Source: a virus. Taken from it: DNA of 64,000 bases. The position numbers were made by a program, and so were the translations under genes. A model generated the notes under the pieces. The model was not told the origin of the DNA and did no database searches. It saw only the letters and a list, made by a program, of their open reading frames with translations. Shown here one piece after another: positions 32,994 through 41,135 of this stretch (position 1 is its first letter; every line of letters begins with the position of its first letter). The DNA lies in the IMG/VR virus record IMGVR_UViG_3300032083_002724, positions 1-64,000 of that record. The stretch is one strand, 5' to 3'.

Positions 32994-34552
32994 TGAAATA
33001 CAACGACGAAAAAACTTGGCAGTTGTTTGAGGAAGGCAAAACAAAAGGTGTCTTCCAGTTAGAGAGTAATCTTGGTAAGTCTTGGTCTAAGAAATTAGCA
33101 CCAAGTAATATAGAAGAATTGTCAGCACTTATTGCGATTATTCGTCCGGGCTGTTTAAAAGCATATGTTGATGGAAAATCTATGAGCCAACATTTTATTG
33201 ATCGTAAGCATGGTCGTGAAGAAGTCACGTACCTACATGAATCTCTAGAAGAAATTTTAGCACCAACGTATGGCGTTCTTGTGTATCAAGAGCAGTCCAT
33301 GCGTATTGCGCAAAAAATAGCAGGATTTGATCTACAAGAAGCAGATGAGCTTCGTAAAGCCATTGGAAAGAAAAAGGCTGACCTAATGGCTAAAGTTAAA
33401 AAGAAATTTATAGCTGGTGCAAAAAAGGTTGGTATAGTCAACAAGGAAGAAGCAGAAGAAATATTTGGATGGATTCAAGCATCTTCTAGGTACGCATTTA
33501 ACAAATCACATAGTATATCATATGCTGTTTGTTCATATTGGAGCGCGTATGAGAAAGCTCATCATCCAGAAGAATTTTTCTTATCATATTTGTACTATGC
33601 AAATGAAAAACAAGACCCACATCAAGAAGTATATGAATTATTTTCTGAGGCAAAGTTATTCGATATTCAAGCAAGAACACCAAGTCTTGCAAATTTTGAT
33701 ACAAAGTTTAATGCTAAAAAGGGTAAAATATATTTTGGTATAAAGGATATTAAATCACTTACAGGTAAAACTGGAGACAGAGTTGTTGACTCAGTAAAAG
33801 AAGTAGAAGAAGAACTAGGAAAACCAATGACTAAGTTCACATGGGTTGAAATACTCTTGTTCTTTGCTCCCAAAATTACTTCAACAGCTTTTAAAGCGCT
33901 TGCTTCTATAGGATTTTTTAGGGACTTTAAGGATAAAATATCTAGAAATAAAGCTCTATACGACTATGATATATACAGATTACTAACCAAGGCAGAGCAA
34001 AAATGGATACAAACAAATTACCAAACAAAGAAATGGAAAACTTTTATAGCCTGCTTAGAGGATTTAGCACCAACAAAAAAGAATGGTGGTGGAACCCACA
34101 AAATCGAAAGATCGCAAGCTGTTGAGAATGAGATACAGTTATTACTAGACCCTCCATACGCCTTAGATGACGACCCAAACTGGATTATAGATCAAGAAAC
34201 TAGATTTCTAGGATGCCCAGTATCAATGACTAAGGTAGAGGTTGCAGATACTTCAGCAGCTAATACCACTTGCAAAGATATCATAAATGGTAAGAAAGGC
34301 AAAGATATATGTGTAGTGGGCAACATTCAAAGAATGGCAGACTATACTATCAGCAAGGGTGACTCAAAGGGGAAGCTCATGTCATTTCTAACCATAGAGG
34401 ATGACACATGCATTTTAGATAGTGTTGTAGTATTTCCAAAAATTAGACAGAAATATAAATATATATTATACGAAGGTAATAATCTGATATTTTGCGGCTC
34501 TGTTGCCAAACACGAAACATCTCTAATAGTCGATAAAATTTATGAAATTTAA
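32993..34552 (+). CDS. dnaE: DNA polymerase III alpha, C-terminal half (fingers to OB fold)
   Basis: 519 residues. GVFQLES, IAIIRPG, FIDRKHG, APTYGVLVYQEQSM, GKKKADLMAKVKKKF and FNKSHSISYAV follow the alpha-subunit fingers in correct order. A C-terminal strand set (VVGNIQRM ... FLTIEDDTCILDSVVVFP) fits the OB fold of the family. No catalytic Asp lies here, so it cannot polymerise alone. It has its own ATG (TAATG with the HNH gene). The conserved block KFD-x-LG of the first half and VFQLES here are separated by about the same few dozen residues as in intact enzymes, with no conserved block missing. Confidence 0.92.
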   Translation: MKYNDEKTWQLFEEGKTKGVFQLESNLGKSWSKKLAPSNIEELSALIAIIRPGCLKAYVDGKSMSQHFIDRKHGREEVTYLHESLEEILAPTYGVLVYQEQSMRIAQKIAGFDLQEADELRKAIGKKKADLMAKVKKKFIAGAKKVGIVNKEEAEEIFGWIQASSRYAFNKSHSISYAVCSYWSAYEKAHHPEEFFLSYLYYANEKQDPHQEVYELFSEAKLFDIQARTPSLANFDTKFNAKKGKIYFGIKDIKSLTGKTGDRVVDSVKEVEEELGKPMTKFTWVEILLFFAPKITSTAFKALASIGFFRDFKDKISRNKALYDYDIYRLLTKAEQKWIQTNYQTKKWKTFIACLEDLAPTKKNGGGTHKIERSQAVENEIQLLLDPPYALDDDPNWIIDQETRFLGCPVSMTKVEVADTSAANTTCKDIINGKKGKDICVVGNIQRMADYTISKGDSKGKLMSFLTIEDDTCILDSVVVFPKIRQKYKYILYEGNNLIFCGSVAKHETSLIVDKIYEI

Positions 34553-34581
34553 TTGGTTTTTTTAACTGTACAAGCTAATAT
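34553..34581 (+). promoter_or_regulatory. candidate sigma70-type promoter before ssb
   Basis: In the 47-base gap before the SSB gene TTGGTT (34553-34558) and TAATAT (34576-34581) are spaced by exactly 17 bases, fitting a host sigma70-like promoter. AGGAGAG follows immediately before the ATG at 34600, so the 5' leader would be only about ten bases. This is one of the few clear gaps on the plus strand. Prediction only. Confidence 0.4.
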
Positions 34582-34599
34582 ACTAAGATAGGAGAGAAT

Positions 34600-34917
34600 A
34601 TGAACAATTGTTGTTTTACTGGATACCTTGTAGAAAACCCTAGAACGTCAGTGGTCGGAGATGTCGTACTAGCTGAGTTTACTGTGGTCGTATATAATTA
34701 TAGAAGAACAAAAAGCACTGGAGAAAAGAGTAGGATACCCACTTACTTAAATTGCGAAGCTTGGCACACAGGCGCTGAAACTATCGAAAGATTTGCAACA
34801 GAAGGAACAAAAATTACAATAAACGCTTCAGCAAAAAATAGATCTAAAGATGATGAGTCTGTTGTTTTCAGAATAAACGAATTTGACATATGCAGTCAAG
34901 ACTATAACGAAGAATAG
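34600..34917 (+). CDS. ssb: single-stranded DNA-binding protein
   Basis: 105 residues. CCFTGYLVENPRTS begins an SSB OB fold, followed by LAEFTVVVYNYRR, YLNCEAWHTGAETIERFATEGTKI and a C-terminal strand, all in the order of bacterial and phage SSB. The acidic tail is short (DYNEE) rather than the usual long disordered end. It covers exposed DNA during replication beside the split polymerase. GGAGAG precedes the start and a candidate promoter lies before it. Confidence 0.9.
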   Translation: MNNCCFTGYLVENPRTSVVGDVVLAEFTVVVYNYRRTKSTGEKSRIPTYLNCEAWHTGAETIERFATEGTKITINASAKNRSKDDESVVFRINEFDICSQDYNEE

Positions 34918-34923
34918 GACAAG

Positions 34924-36570
34924 ATGAGAAAGAAAAGAATATTATTCTGCACAGAGGCGACATTTCTAAACACTGGCTATGCCACCTACACTAGAGAAAT
35001 GCTTAAGTACTTACACAGTACAGATAAATATGAGTTGGCAGAATTAGCAGCTTACGGAGAACCAAATGATCAAAGAGCAAAGGGCATACCTTGGAAATTT
35101 TATGGAATTATGCCAACAAATAATGCAGAGACAAATGAATACAATGCTAAACCCACTAACCAGTTTGGTGAATTTAGATTTGAAGAAATATGTTTAGATT
35201 TTAAACCAGATATTGTCTGTGACATCAGGGACTTTTGGATGCTTGACTTTGCAGAAAGGTCTCCATACCGCAAGTTTTTTAAATGGTGTATCATGCCAAC
35301 AGTTGATGCAAGACCACAGGCTAGACAGTGGATTGCAACATACTCTTCAGCAGACGCTTGTTTAACATATTCCGATTGGGCTGGGGATGTACTTAAACAA
35401 CAAGCTGGAGATCATATCAATTATTTAGGTTCAGCCCCACCTTCTGCACATCCAGCATATGAACCTAAAGACAAAATTGCACTACGGAAAGCTTTTGGTA
35501 TAAATGAAAATGCTAAAATCATTGGCACAGTTATGCGCAATCAACGTAGAAAATTATACCCAGATTTATTTAAAGCATTTAGATTACTATTAGACAGTGT
35601 AGATAATCCAGAAGAATATTTCTTATATTGTCATACAAGCTATCCAGATCTTGGGTGGGAACTACCAGAATTGATACAAGAAAACAACATCGCCTCTCAC
35701 GTTTTATTTACATATGTTTGTAGAGAAACGCAACAGCCTTTTGCATCTTTGTTTAGAGGTGCTTCTGCTCAATCTCCCTACACTGGTAAATGGGGATCAA
35801 CACTATCTAATGTGAGACAAGGCTTAAGTTATGAACATTTAGCAAGTGTAATTAATTTATTTGATTTATATGTTCAGTATGCAAATTGTGAAGGTTTTGG
35901 ATTACCGCAAGTAGAAGCAGCAGCATGTGCAGTGCCAGTAATGGGTACTGATTACTCTGCTATGGAAAGTGTTCTCAGGCAACTGGATGGTACGCCCATT
36001 AAACCCAAAGCGCTCTATAAAGAGCTAGAAACTGGTTGTCTGAGAGCCGTTCCAGATAATGAACTGGCAGCAAAATTGTTTAAAGAATTTTTTGAATTAC
36101 CAAAAACTGTTAGATCTAAAAAAGGTTTTGATACTAGACAGAAATTTTTAGATCTTTTTCAATGGGATAAATCTGGCAAAGTGTGGGAAAGCTATTTTGA
36201 TAGTGTAGAAATTAGACCTGATACTGAGACTTGGCTATCGCCAGTTGACATACAAAATCCAGAACCAAAACCAACTATATCACCAGAAACTAAGCACAAT
36301 GATTTAGCACAATGGCTAATTGTAAATGTTCTAAAAGAACCAGATAAAATTGGAAAGTATTTAGAATCTAGATTAACAAGAGATTTAATGTATGAATGTA
36401 TGTCTGCATCAACAGCTGGTATGTACTTTAATGAATTTTCTGCTGCTTTTGACGGAAAGAATCAAAGACATCCATTTAATTTTGACATTGCTTATAATGA
36501 GATGGCTAACATACGTTTAAGAAAAAACAAATGGGAACAAAAAAGAGCGGAGGTATTTGGGATAGAATGA
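34924..36570 (+). CDS. family 4-like glycosyltransferase, large (548 aa)
   Basis: A GT-B-type transferase. ILFCTEATFLNTGYATYTREML opens the N-terminal Rossmann half; IIGTVMRNQRRKLYPDLFKAF and NCEGFGLPQVEAAACAVPVMGTDYSAM give the nucleotide-sugar half with the E-x7-E motif. At 548 residues it has about 150 more than a typical GT4, including a helical C-terminal tail of unknown role. It starts six bases after ssb. Acceptor unknown. Confidence 0.85.
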   Translation: MRKKRILFCTEATFLNTGYATYTREMLKYLHSTDKYELAELAAYGEPNDQRAKGIPWKFYGIMPTNNAETNEYNAKPTNQFGEFRFEEICLDFKPDIVCDIRDFWMLDFAERSPYRKFFKWCIMPTVDARPQARQWIATYSSADACLTYSDWAGDVLKQQAGDHINYLGSAPPSAHPAYEPKDKIALRKAFGINENAKIIGTVMRNQRRKLYPDLFKAFRLLLDSVDNPEEYFLYCHTSYPDLGWELPELIQENNIASHVLFTYVCRETQQPFASLFRGASAQSPYTGKWGSTLSNVRQGLSYEHLASVINLFDLYVQYANCEGFGLPQVEAAACAVPVMGTDYSAMESVLRQLDGTPIKPKALYKELETGCLRAVPDNELAAKLFKEFFELPKTVRSKKGFDTRQKFLDLFQWDKSGKVWESYFDSVEIRPDTETWLSPVDIQNPEPKPTISPETKHNDLAQWLIVNVLKEPDKIGKYLESRLTRDLMYECMSASTAGMYFNEFSAAFDGKNQRHPFNFDIAYNEMANIRLRKNKWEQKRAEVFGIE

Positions 36571-37679
36571 AAGTTTTATACATAGGACATTTTAGAGAGG
36601 CTGGTGGTTGGTCTAATGCTGCTATAGATTTTGCATTAGCGTTAGATAAAGTTGGTGTTGACGTTGTTTGTAGAGATATAAAATTAACTGACAAACAATC
36701 TGAACTACCAGATAGAATAAAAGAATTAGAACAAAAAACATTAGACAATGTAGATTATTGTATTCAAAATGTTTTACCACACCATCTTGTAGCAACGGAC
36801 AAATTTAAAAAGAATATTGCGTATTTTTTTAGTGAGACAGCATCCATAACTAGCTCTTGGATAGACAATCTAAATTTGATGGACGCAGTGTGGGTTCCTA
36901 ATGAAACTAATCGTGATGCATTACTTGACAGTAAAATTGAAACTAATGTAGATGTCATACCTGTGCCATGTGATCTATCTAAATTTGCAAAACAATATGA
37001 TAAATTAGACATGTTAGAGGTAAATGATCAATTTAAATTTTATACAATGTGTGATTTAAATAGTCGCAAAAATATAGAATCTATCATAAAGTGTTTTCAC
37101 AGTGAGTTTTGCAATGGAGAACAAGTAGCATTAGTTTTAAAGATTAATAAATATGGATTGTCTCCAGATCAAGTAGGATTAGAATTTGAAAATATATCAA
37201 AAAATATAAAGGAACGAATGAGAATCGGCCCTGTTTCAAGTCTTGCAAAAGAAGTTATCATACCTACTTATCTATCAAATGATCAAATGGCGCAGTTGCA
37301 TAAAACTTGCGATTGCTACATCAATCTTTCTCATGGAGAAGCTTGGTCTATACCAGCTTTTGACGCGATGGCCTTTGGTAATACACCTATATGTGGCAAA
37401 GAAGGTGGACCAAGACAATTTATAAATAAGGGCGATAAAAATACAGGATGTCTCGTAAATGGTGTGTACGATGTATGTTTCCATATGGACCCAGCTTTTG
37501 ATTTTCTCTTTACAGGTAGAGAAGAATGGTTTCACCCAAGTGAATCAGAAGCAAAAAAAGCAATGAGATACTACTACGAAAACAGAGACAAAATTGACAA
37601 ATCAACTGGCTTGAAACAAGCAGAAAAATTTAATTATGAAGTTATTGGAAATAAGATAAAAGAGGTATTACAGTTTTGA
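36567..37679 (+). CDS. family 4-like glycosyltransferase (370 aa)
   Basis: I take ATG 36567 (ATGA overlap); twelve codons further upstream are in frame but lack a site. VLYIGHFREAGGWSNAAIDFA begins the GT-B fold, a central strand set follows, and GEAWSIPAFDAMAFGNTPICGKEGGP holds the E-x7-E-like nucleotide-sugar block. It is the second of three in tandem. The three differ in length, so they may add different sugars. Confidence 0.85.
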   Translation: MKVLYIGHFREAGGWSNAAIDFALALDKVGVDVVCRDIKLTDKQSELPDRIKELEQKTLDNVDYCIQNVLPHHLVATDKFKKNIAYFFSETASITSSWIDNLNLMDAVWVPNETNRDALLDSKIETNVDVIPVPCDLSKFAKQYDKLDMLEVNDQFKFYTMCDLNSRKNIESIIKCFHSEFCNGEQVALVLKINKYGLSPDQVGLEFENISKNIKERMRIGPVSSLAKEVIIPTYLSNDQMAQLHKTCDCYINLSHGEAWSIPAFDAMAFGNTPICGKEGGPRQFINKGDKNTGCLVNGVYDVCFHMDPAFDFLFTGREEWFHPSESEAKKAMRYYYENRDKIDKSTGLKQAEKFNYEVIGNKIKEVLQF

Positions 37680-38680
37680 GTAATCACAAAATTAAAAAAA
37701 TAATACAAGCATGTAATTCTCCTAAAAAGGAAAAGTATAACATTCTTACATTTCCTACGCATGAAAGATATGAAACTCAACTGTGTAAAACAGGTCATAA
37801 CTTTTATTCGTTTAGCATGGATGGTCAAAAAGAGTGGAACGCCGAACAAACTAAACCTCCAGCAAACTACTACATACTGCCTAAAAATGAATTACCAGCA
37901 TTCACAGAAATAGATATGGTATTAGTGCAGAGCAAGTTCTGGCAGTTTCAAATTGCTGCTCAAATATTAGAAACTTTGCCGGTTCCAATGATTGTTCTTG
38001 AACATACTTTACCAACACCACGAACCCATAATCCTGAACAAATTGATCAAATGAGACAAATGACAGGTCACGTAAATATATTCATATCTAAATTCTCTCA
38101 ACAACAGTGGAATATAAATTCTATCAACAATTATGTTCTTCATCATGGTATTGACTCAGAAACTTTTAAACCTTTAGATATACCAAAAGAGAATCACATC
38201 CTTACAGTTGCTAACGATTTTAAGAACAGAGATTTTTGTTTAAATTACGCAGGTTGGGAAAGAATTACTAATGGTATGAACGTAAGATTAGTGGGATCAA
38301 AGAATGGTGAGGGATCAATAGTGTGCGACAGCGCAGAAGATATGGTTAAAGAATACAATAAATGCAAAATATACTTAAATACAACTACGCTTAGTCCAAT
38401 ACCAATGTCTTTGTTGGAAGCAATGGCTTGCGGTTGCGCCGTAGTGTCAACAGCAACATGTATGATTCCAGAGATTATTAAGAATGGTGAAAATGGATTC
38501 ATATCGAATGACGAGTCAGAAATAAAAAACATGATAGATACTCTACAAAATAATGATGAACTAAGAAAAACTATGGGAGAAAATGCTAGAAGCACCATCA
38601 CAAAGCACTTTTCTGAAACAGCATTTATAAATAATTGGAATGAAGTATTCAAACAAGTTTATGAGGTTAGTCAAATATGA
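37676..38680 (+). CDS. family 4-like glycosyltransferase, TTG start (334 aa)
   Basis: TTG 37676 overlaps the previous stop (TTGA). 334 residues; LTVANDFKNRDFCL, then SPIPMSLLEAMACGCAVVSTATCMIPEIIKNGENGF is the classic GT4 C-terminal block with the two acidic residues. The N-terminal half, with EHTLPTPR and FISKFSQQQW, resembles acceptor-side parts. Third of the tandem set. The following gene overlaps by ATGA. Confidence 0.85.
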   Translation: MSNHKIKKIIQACNSPKKEKYNILTFPTHERYETQLCKTGHNFYSFSMDGQKEWNAEQTKPPANYYILPKNELPAFTEIDMVLVQSKFWQFQIAAQILETLPVPMIVLEHTLPTPRTHNPEQIDQMRQMTGHVNIFISKFSQQQWNINSINNYVLHHGIDSETFKPLDIPKENHILTVANDFKNRDFCLNYAGWERITNGMNVRLVGSKNGEGSIVCDSAEDMVKEYNKCKIYLNTTTLSPIPMSLLEAMACGCAVVSTATCMIPEIIKNGENGFISNDESEIKNMIDTLQNNDELRKTMGENARSTITKHFSETAFINNWNEVFKQVYEVSQI

Positions 38681-39099
38681 AAATACAAATTACGGAAGGT
38701 CAGGGCAAGAATGTAGAAGGTTATAATAATATACATATAACACATTCTGCTGGATCATTACCACAAATAGTTGATCATTCTTGTGAGGAAGTAGTTTTAA
38801 ATAACTCTCTAAGCAAACTTGCTAGACAAGAAAGTCTAGAGGTGCTACAGCTAGCCTGTAGCAGATTAAGACTAGGTGGTAAAATAGCCATATACGATGT
38901 AGATGTTAAGTCTCTTTGCAGAAAGTACGTTAACAAAGAAATTGATCAAACTGAAATGAGTAAAGAATTGCTTGATCTAACAAACTGTATAGAAATCAAT
39001 GAAGTAAGAAATATACTAAAGCAACACGGAATTGTTCTAGAATCTTGTGGTATCAAAGGTTATCAATACGAAATCATAGGTCATAGAAAAAATACTTGA
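38677..39099 (+). CDS. truncated methyltransferase-like protein (140 aa)
   Basis: A class I methyltransferase half: VDHSCEEVVLNNSLSKLA and LQLACSRLRLGGKIAIYDVD look like motifs II-IV of small SAM-dependent methyltransferases. The first loop (D-x-G-x-G-x-G) that binds SAM is not present, and the ending (VLESCGIKGYQYEIIGHRK) closes the fold. It may be a decayed or divergent relative, or rely on another subunit. It sits between the glycosyltransferase set and the nucleotidyltransferase-like gene. Confidence 0.6.
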   Translation: MKIQITEGQGKNVEGYNNIHITHSAGSLPQIVDHSCEEVVLNNSLSKLARQESLEVLQLACSRLRLGGKIAIYDVDVKSLCRKYVNKEIDQTEMSKELLDLTNCIEINEVRNILKQHGIVLESCGIKGYQYEIIGHRKNT

Positions 39100-39100
39100 T

Positions 39101-39844
39101 ATGAATAAACAAAAGTGTATTACCTCTACACGACACACTGATGAGTCCATATCCAAAGAAATGGTGTCCATCATTTTCCTGTGTGATACTCCGGGTTATA
39201 GAATGAAGTCCTATGGCCCTATGCCTTTGATACCAATGCAAAAAAATAAATTAATAGATTTACAAGTTAGCAATATTAAGAAGGCATTTCAAAACTTCGA
39301 GATAATTCTGTGTGTAGGATATGATGCAGATAAAGTTTGTAAATATGTCAGGGGTAGATTTAAGAATGCGAATCTAAGAATTGTAGAAAATCAAAACTAT
39401 CATAAATCAAATTCTTGCGAAGGAGTAAGACTTTGTTTAAATAATATAGTTAATGACAAAATTATAATAGTTGATGGTAGCTTGCTAGTGCATCCAGACA
39501 CATTGAGATCAATACACAGTAAAAAATCTTGCATCATGACTGAACAAAAGTTTTATGAAAATTTAGAGATAGGCGTGAATGTGGGTGAAGAAGGCATTAT
39601 AGAGCATTTTGGATTTGGTGCGCATCGCCCTTGGTCTGAAATAGTATATTTAAATAATAACGACATAATTGAAAATCTTAGAAGAATTATATCTGGTATA
39701 AATTACAAACAAAAATTTTTATTTGAAGGATTAAATGAACTAATAAAAACTAAAAAACATATGATACAAGTGATTGAAAACACACACCCCATCAAAAAAA
39801 TAAACAATATAAAAACATACCATAAGCTAAGGGAAATAATATGA
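39101..39844 (+). CDS. divergent nucleotidyltransferase-like protein (247 aa)
   Basis: The overall plan resembles LicC/GlmU-type NTP transferases: MVSIIFLCDTPGYRMKSYGP, LIPMQKNKLIDLQVSNIKKAF, then FEIILCVGYDADKV and ENQNYHKSNSCEGVRLCL. The first segment lacks the G-x-G-x-R loop, so NTP binding is uncertain. DKIIIVDGSLLVHPD keeps a plausible acidic metal site. It follows the degenerate methyltransferase by one base and overlaps the next gene by four. It may be an inactive or specialised sugar cytidylyltransferase. Confidence 0.6.
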   Translation: MNKQKCITSTRHTDESISKEMVSIIFLCDTPGYRMKSYGPMPLIPMQKNKLIDLQVSNIKKAFQNFEIILCVGYDADKVCKYVRGRFKNANLRIVENQNYHKSNSCEGVRLCLNNIVNDKIIIVDGSLLVHPDTLRSIHSKKSCIMTEQKFYENLEIGVNVGEEGIIEHFGFGAHRPWSEIVYLNNNDIIENLRRIISGINYKQKFLFEGLNELIKTKKHMIQVIENTHPIKKINNIKTYHKLREII

Positions 39845-40692
39845 GAATTATCATAGATAATTATAGCGATGCGTATACTACCCAACCAATGCAATTTCAT
39901 AGACAGTTTTTAGAACAAGGGATTGAAAGTAGTATGCTTGACATGTCTAATGTTAGTGTTTATGACGCTATGGATACTTTGAAGCCAGATGTATTAATTA
40001 CGTCTGGAATGAAACTAACCAACTCTATAGTTCAATATCTCAGCGAAGACAAAGGTAAAAAATTAGTATTAAACATAGACAATCTACAGAAAGACCAAGT
40101 GCAGCAAATTGCTGGTCTTTTAAAACAAAACAGCATATCAACAATATGTTTTATAACTTCAGACTACTCACTTCCACAAAAGATAGATAAAATAAATGTG
40201 GTAAAACTGTTGCCATCTGTGGACACATACATGATTCAAGGATTAGACTTTGATTACAATATAGAGATTGGATTAGTCATAGACAATTTGATAGATGATA
40301 TTGGCTATCCCAATACTTTTCATGTTATATCTGCAAATCCAGACCTAGTTAACAAAACTGATATTAGCCTGAACTGCTTGGGTTTACGTTCTATATACAG
40401 TAAGTATAACAACATTGTCATAAAAGATCTAAAAAATGTAAACCAAATACTATTTGACGCTTTAGCTTTTGGCAATAAGGTATACTACGACAATAAAGAA
40501 GACAATGGACTAGGCGAAAAACTAAAATCTATTTTTAAGATTGACTTAGAACTAAATTACAACAATGAAAACAAAACGCAAGATTTTAGTGAAATTAAAA
40601 AGATTATCATGGAAAAGCATACTGATAGTAGAAGAACTAAAAGTCTTCTGTCACAGATAACAGGAAACTTTAAAGAGGCAAATAATGATTAA
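39841..40692 (+). CDS. hypothetical protein, possibly GT-B-like (283 aa)
   Basis: Several segments look like a Rossmann pair: IIIDNYSDAYTTQPMQFHRQF at the start and PDVLITSGMKL near 55. A region near 200-235 (NQILFDALAFGNKVYYDNKED) resembles the C-terminal acceptor of family 4 transferases (E-x-x-A-x-G). The signals are weak and key acidic residues are not clear. By context it is probably part of the glycan block. Overlaps both neighbours by a few bases. Confidence 0.45.
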   Translation: MRIIIDNYSDAYTTQPMQFHRQFLEQGIESSMLDMSNVSVYDAMDTLKPDVLITSGMKLTNSIVQYLSEDKGKKLVLNIDNLQKDQVQQIAGLLKQNSISTICFITSDYSLPQKIDKINVVKLLPSVDTYMIQGLDFDYNIEIGLVIDNLIDDIGYPNTFHVISANPDLVNKTDISLNCLGLRSIYSKYNNIVIKDLKNVNQILFDALAFGNKVYYDNKEDNGLGEKLKSIFKIDLELNYNNENKTQDFSEIKKIIMEKHTDSRRTKSLLSQITGNFKEANND

Positions 40693-41131
40693 TTTAGGAA
40701 TATATATTAAAGACTTGTCTAACACACCTTTGCTACAGGCTGTACAGTCAGAAATAGCAAAAGCTAAGAGTGACGGTGACGTATCCGATGTAAGTATCTT
40801 TTTTGATGACATAGGACCAATTAACTTTAAAATAGACGCAGGTATTTTTAATTCAACAGATTTGTGGCATTTCAACGGACACTTAATAACAACTTGTTTA
40901 GAAACATTAATTAAATCTACAAGCATTGTGAATAATATGAATCTGTATTACTGTTTTGATTTACGATCTGCCTATGATACTTTATCTATGATTAGAGCAG
41001 TAAATAAACATGATATATCTACAATAGCATTTGATAATGATAGTGCTATGAATTTTTACAGACTAACTGGAAGAAAACCTAAAGCTATATGTGATAAGTT
41101 TTCTGGAGTTGTCAAAACAATTATGGGTTAG
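40685..41131 (+). CDS. hypothetical protein (148 aa)
   Basis: A soluble alpha/beta protein with FNGHLITTCLETLIKSTSIV, then NMNLYYCFDLRSAYDTLSMI in the middle. It overlaps the previous gene by eight bases, so the two are probably co-translated. No family is recognised. It is the last gene of the glycan block before the nuclease. Confidence 0.45.
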   Translation: MINLGIYIKDLSNTPLLQAVQSEIAKAKSDGDVSDVSIFFDDIGPINFKIDAGIFNSTDLWHFNGHLITTCLETLIKSTSIVNNMNLYYCFDLRSAYDTLSMIRAVNKHDISTIAFDNDSAMNFYRLTGRKPKAICDKFSGVVKTIMG

Positions 41132-41135
41132 AATT

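Noticed and set aside
31950-33020. Intein or self-splicing intron joining the two polymerase halves
   Set aside because: The N-terminal half ends with a normal stop and no Cys/Ser splice edge. The C-terminal half starts with its own ATG in a TAATG overlap and no Asn-Cys edge. The space holds two complete genes that overlap both halves. Group I or II intron cores were not apparent, although I could not run a covariance search.
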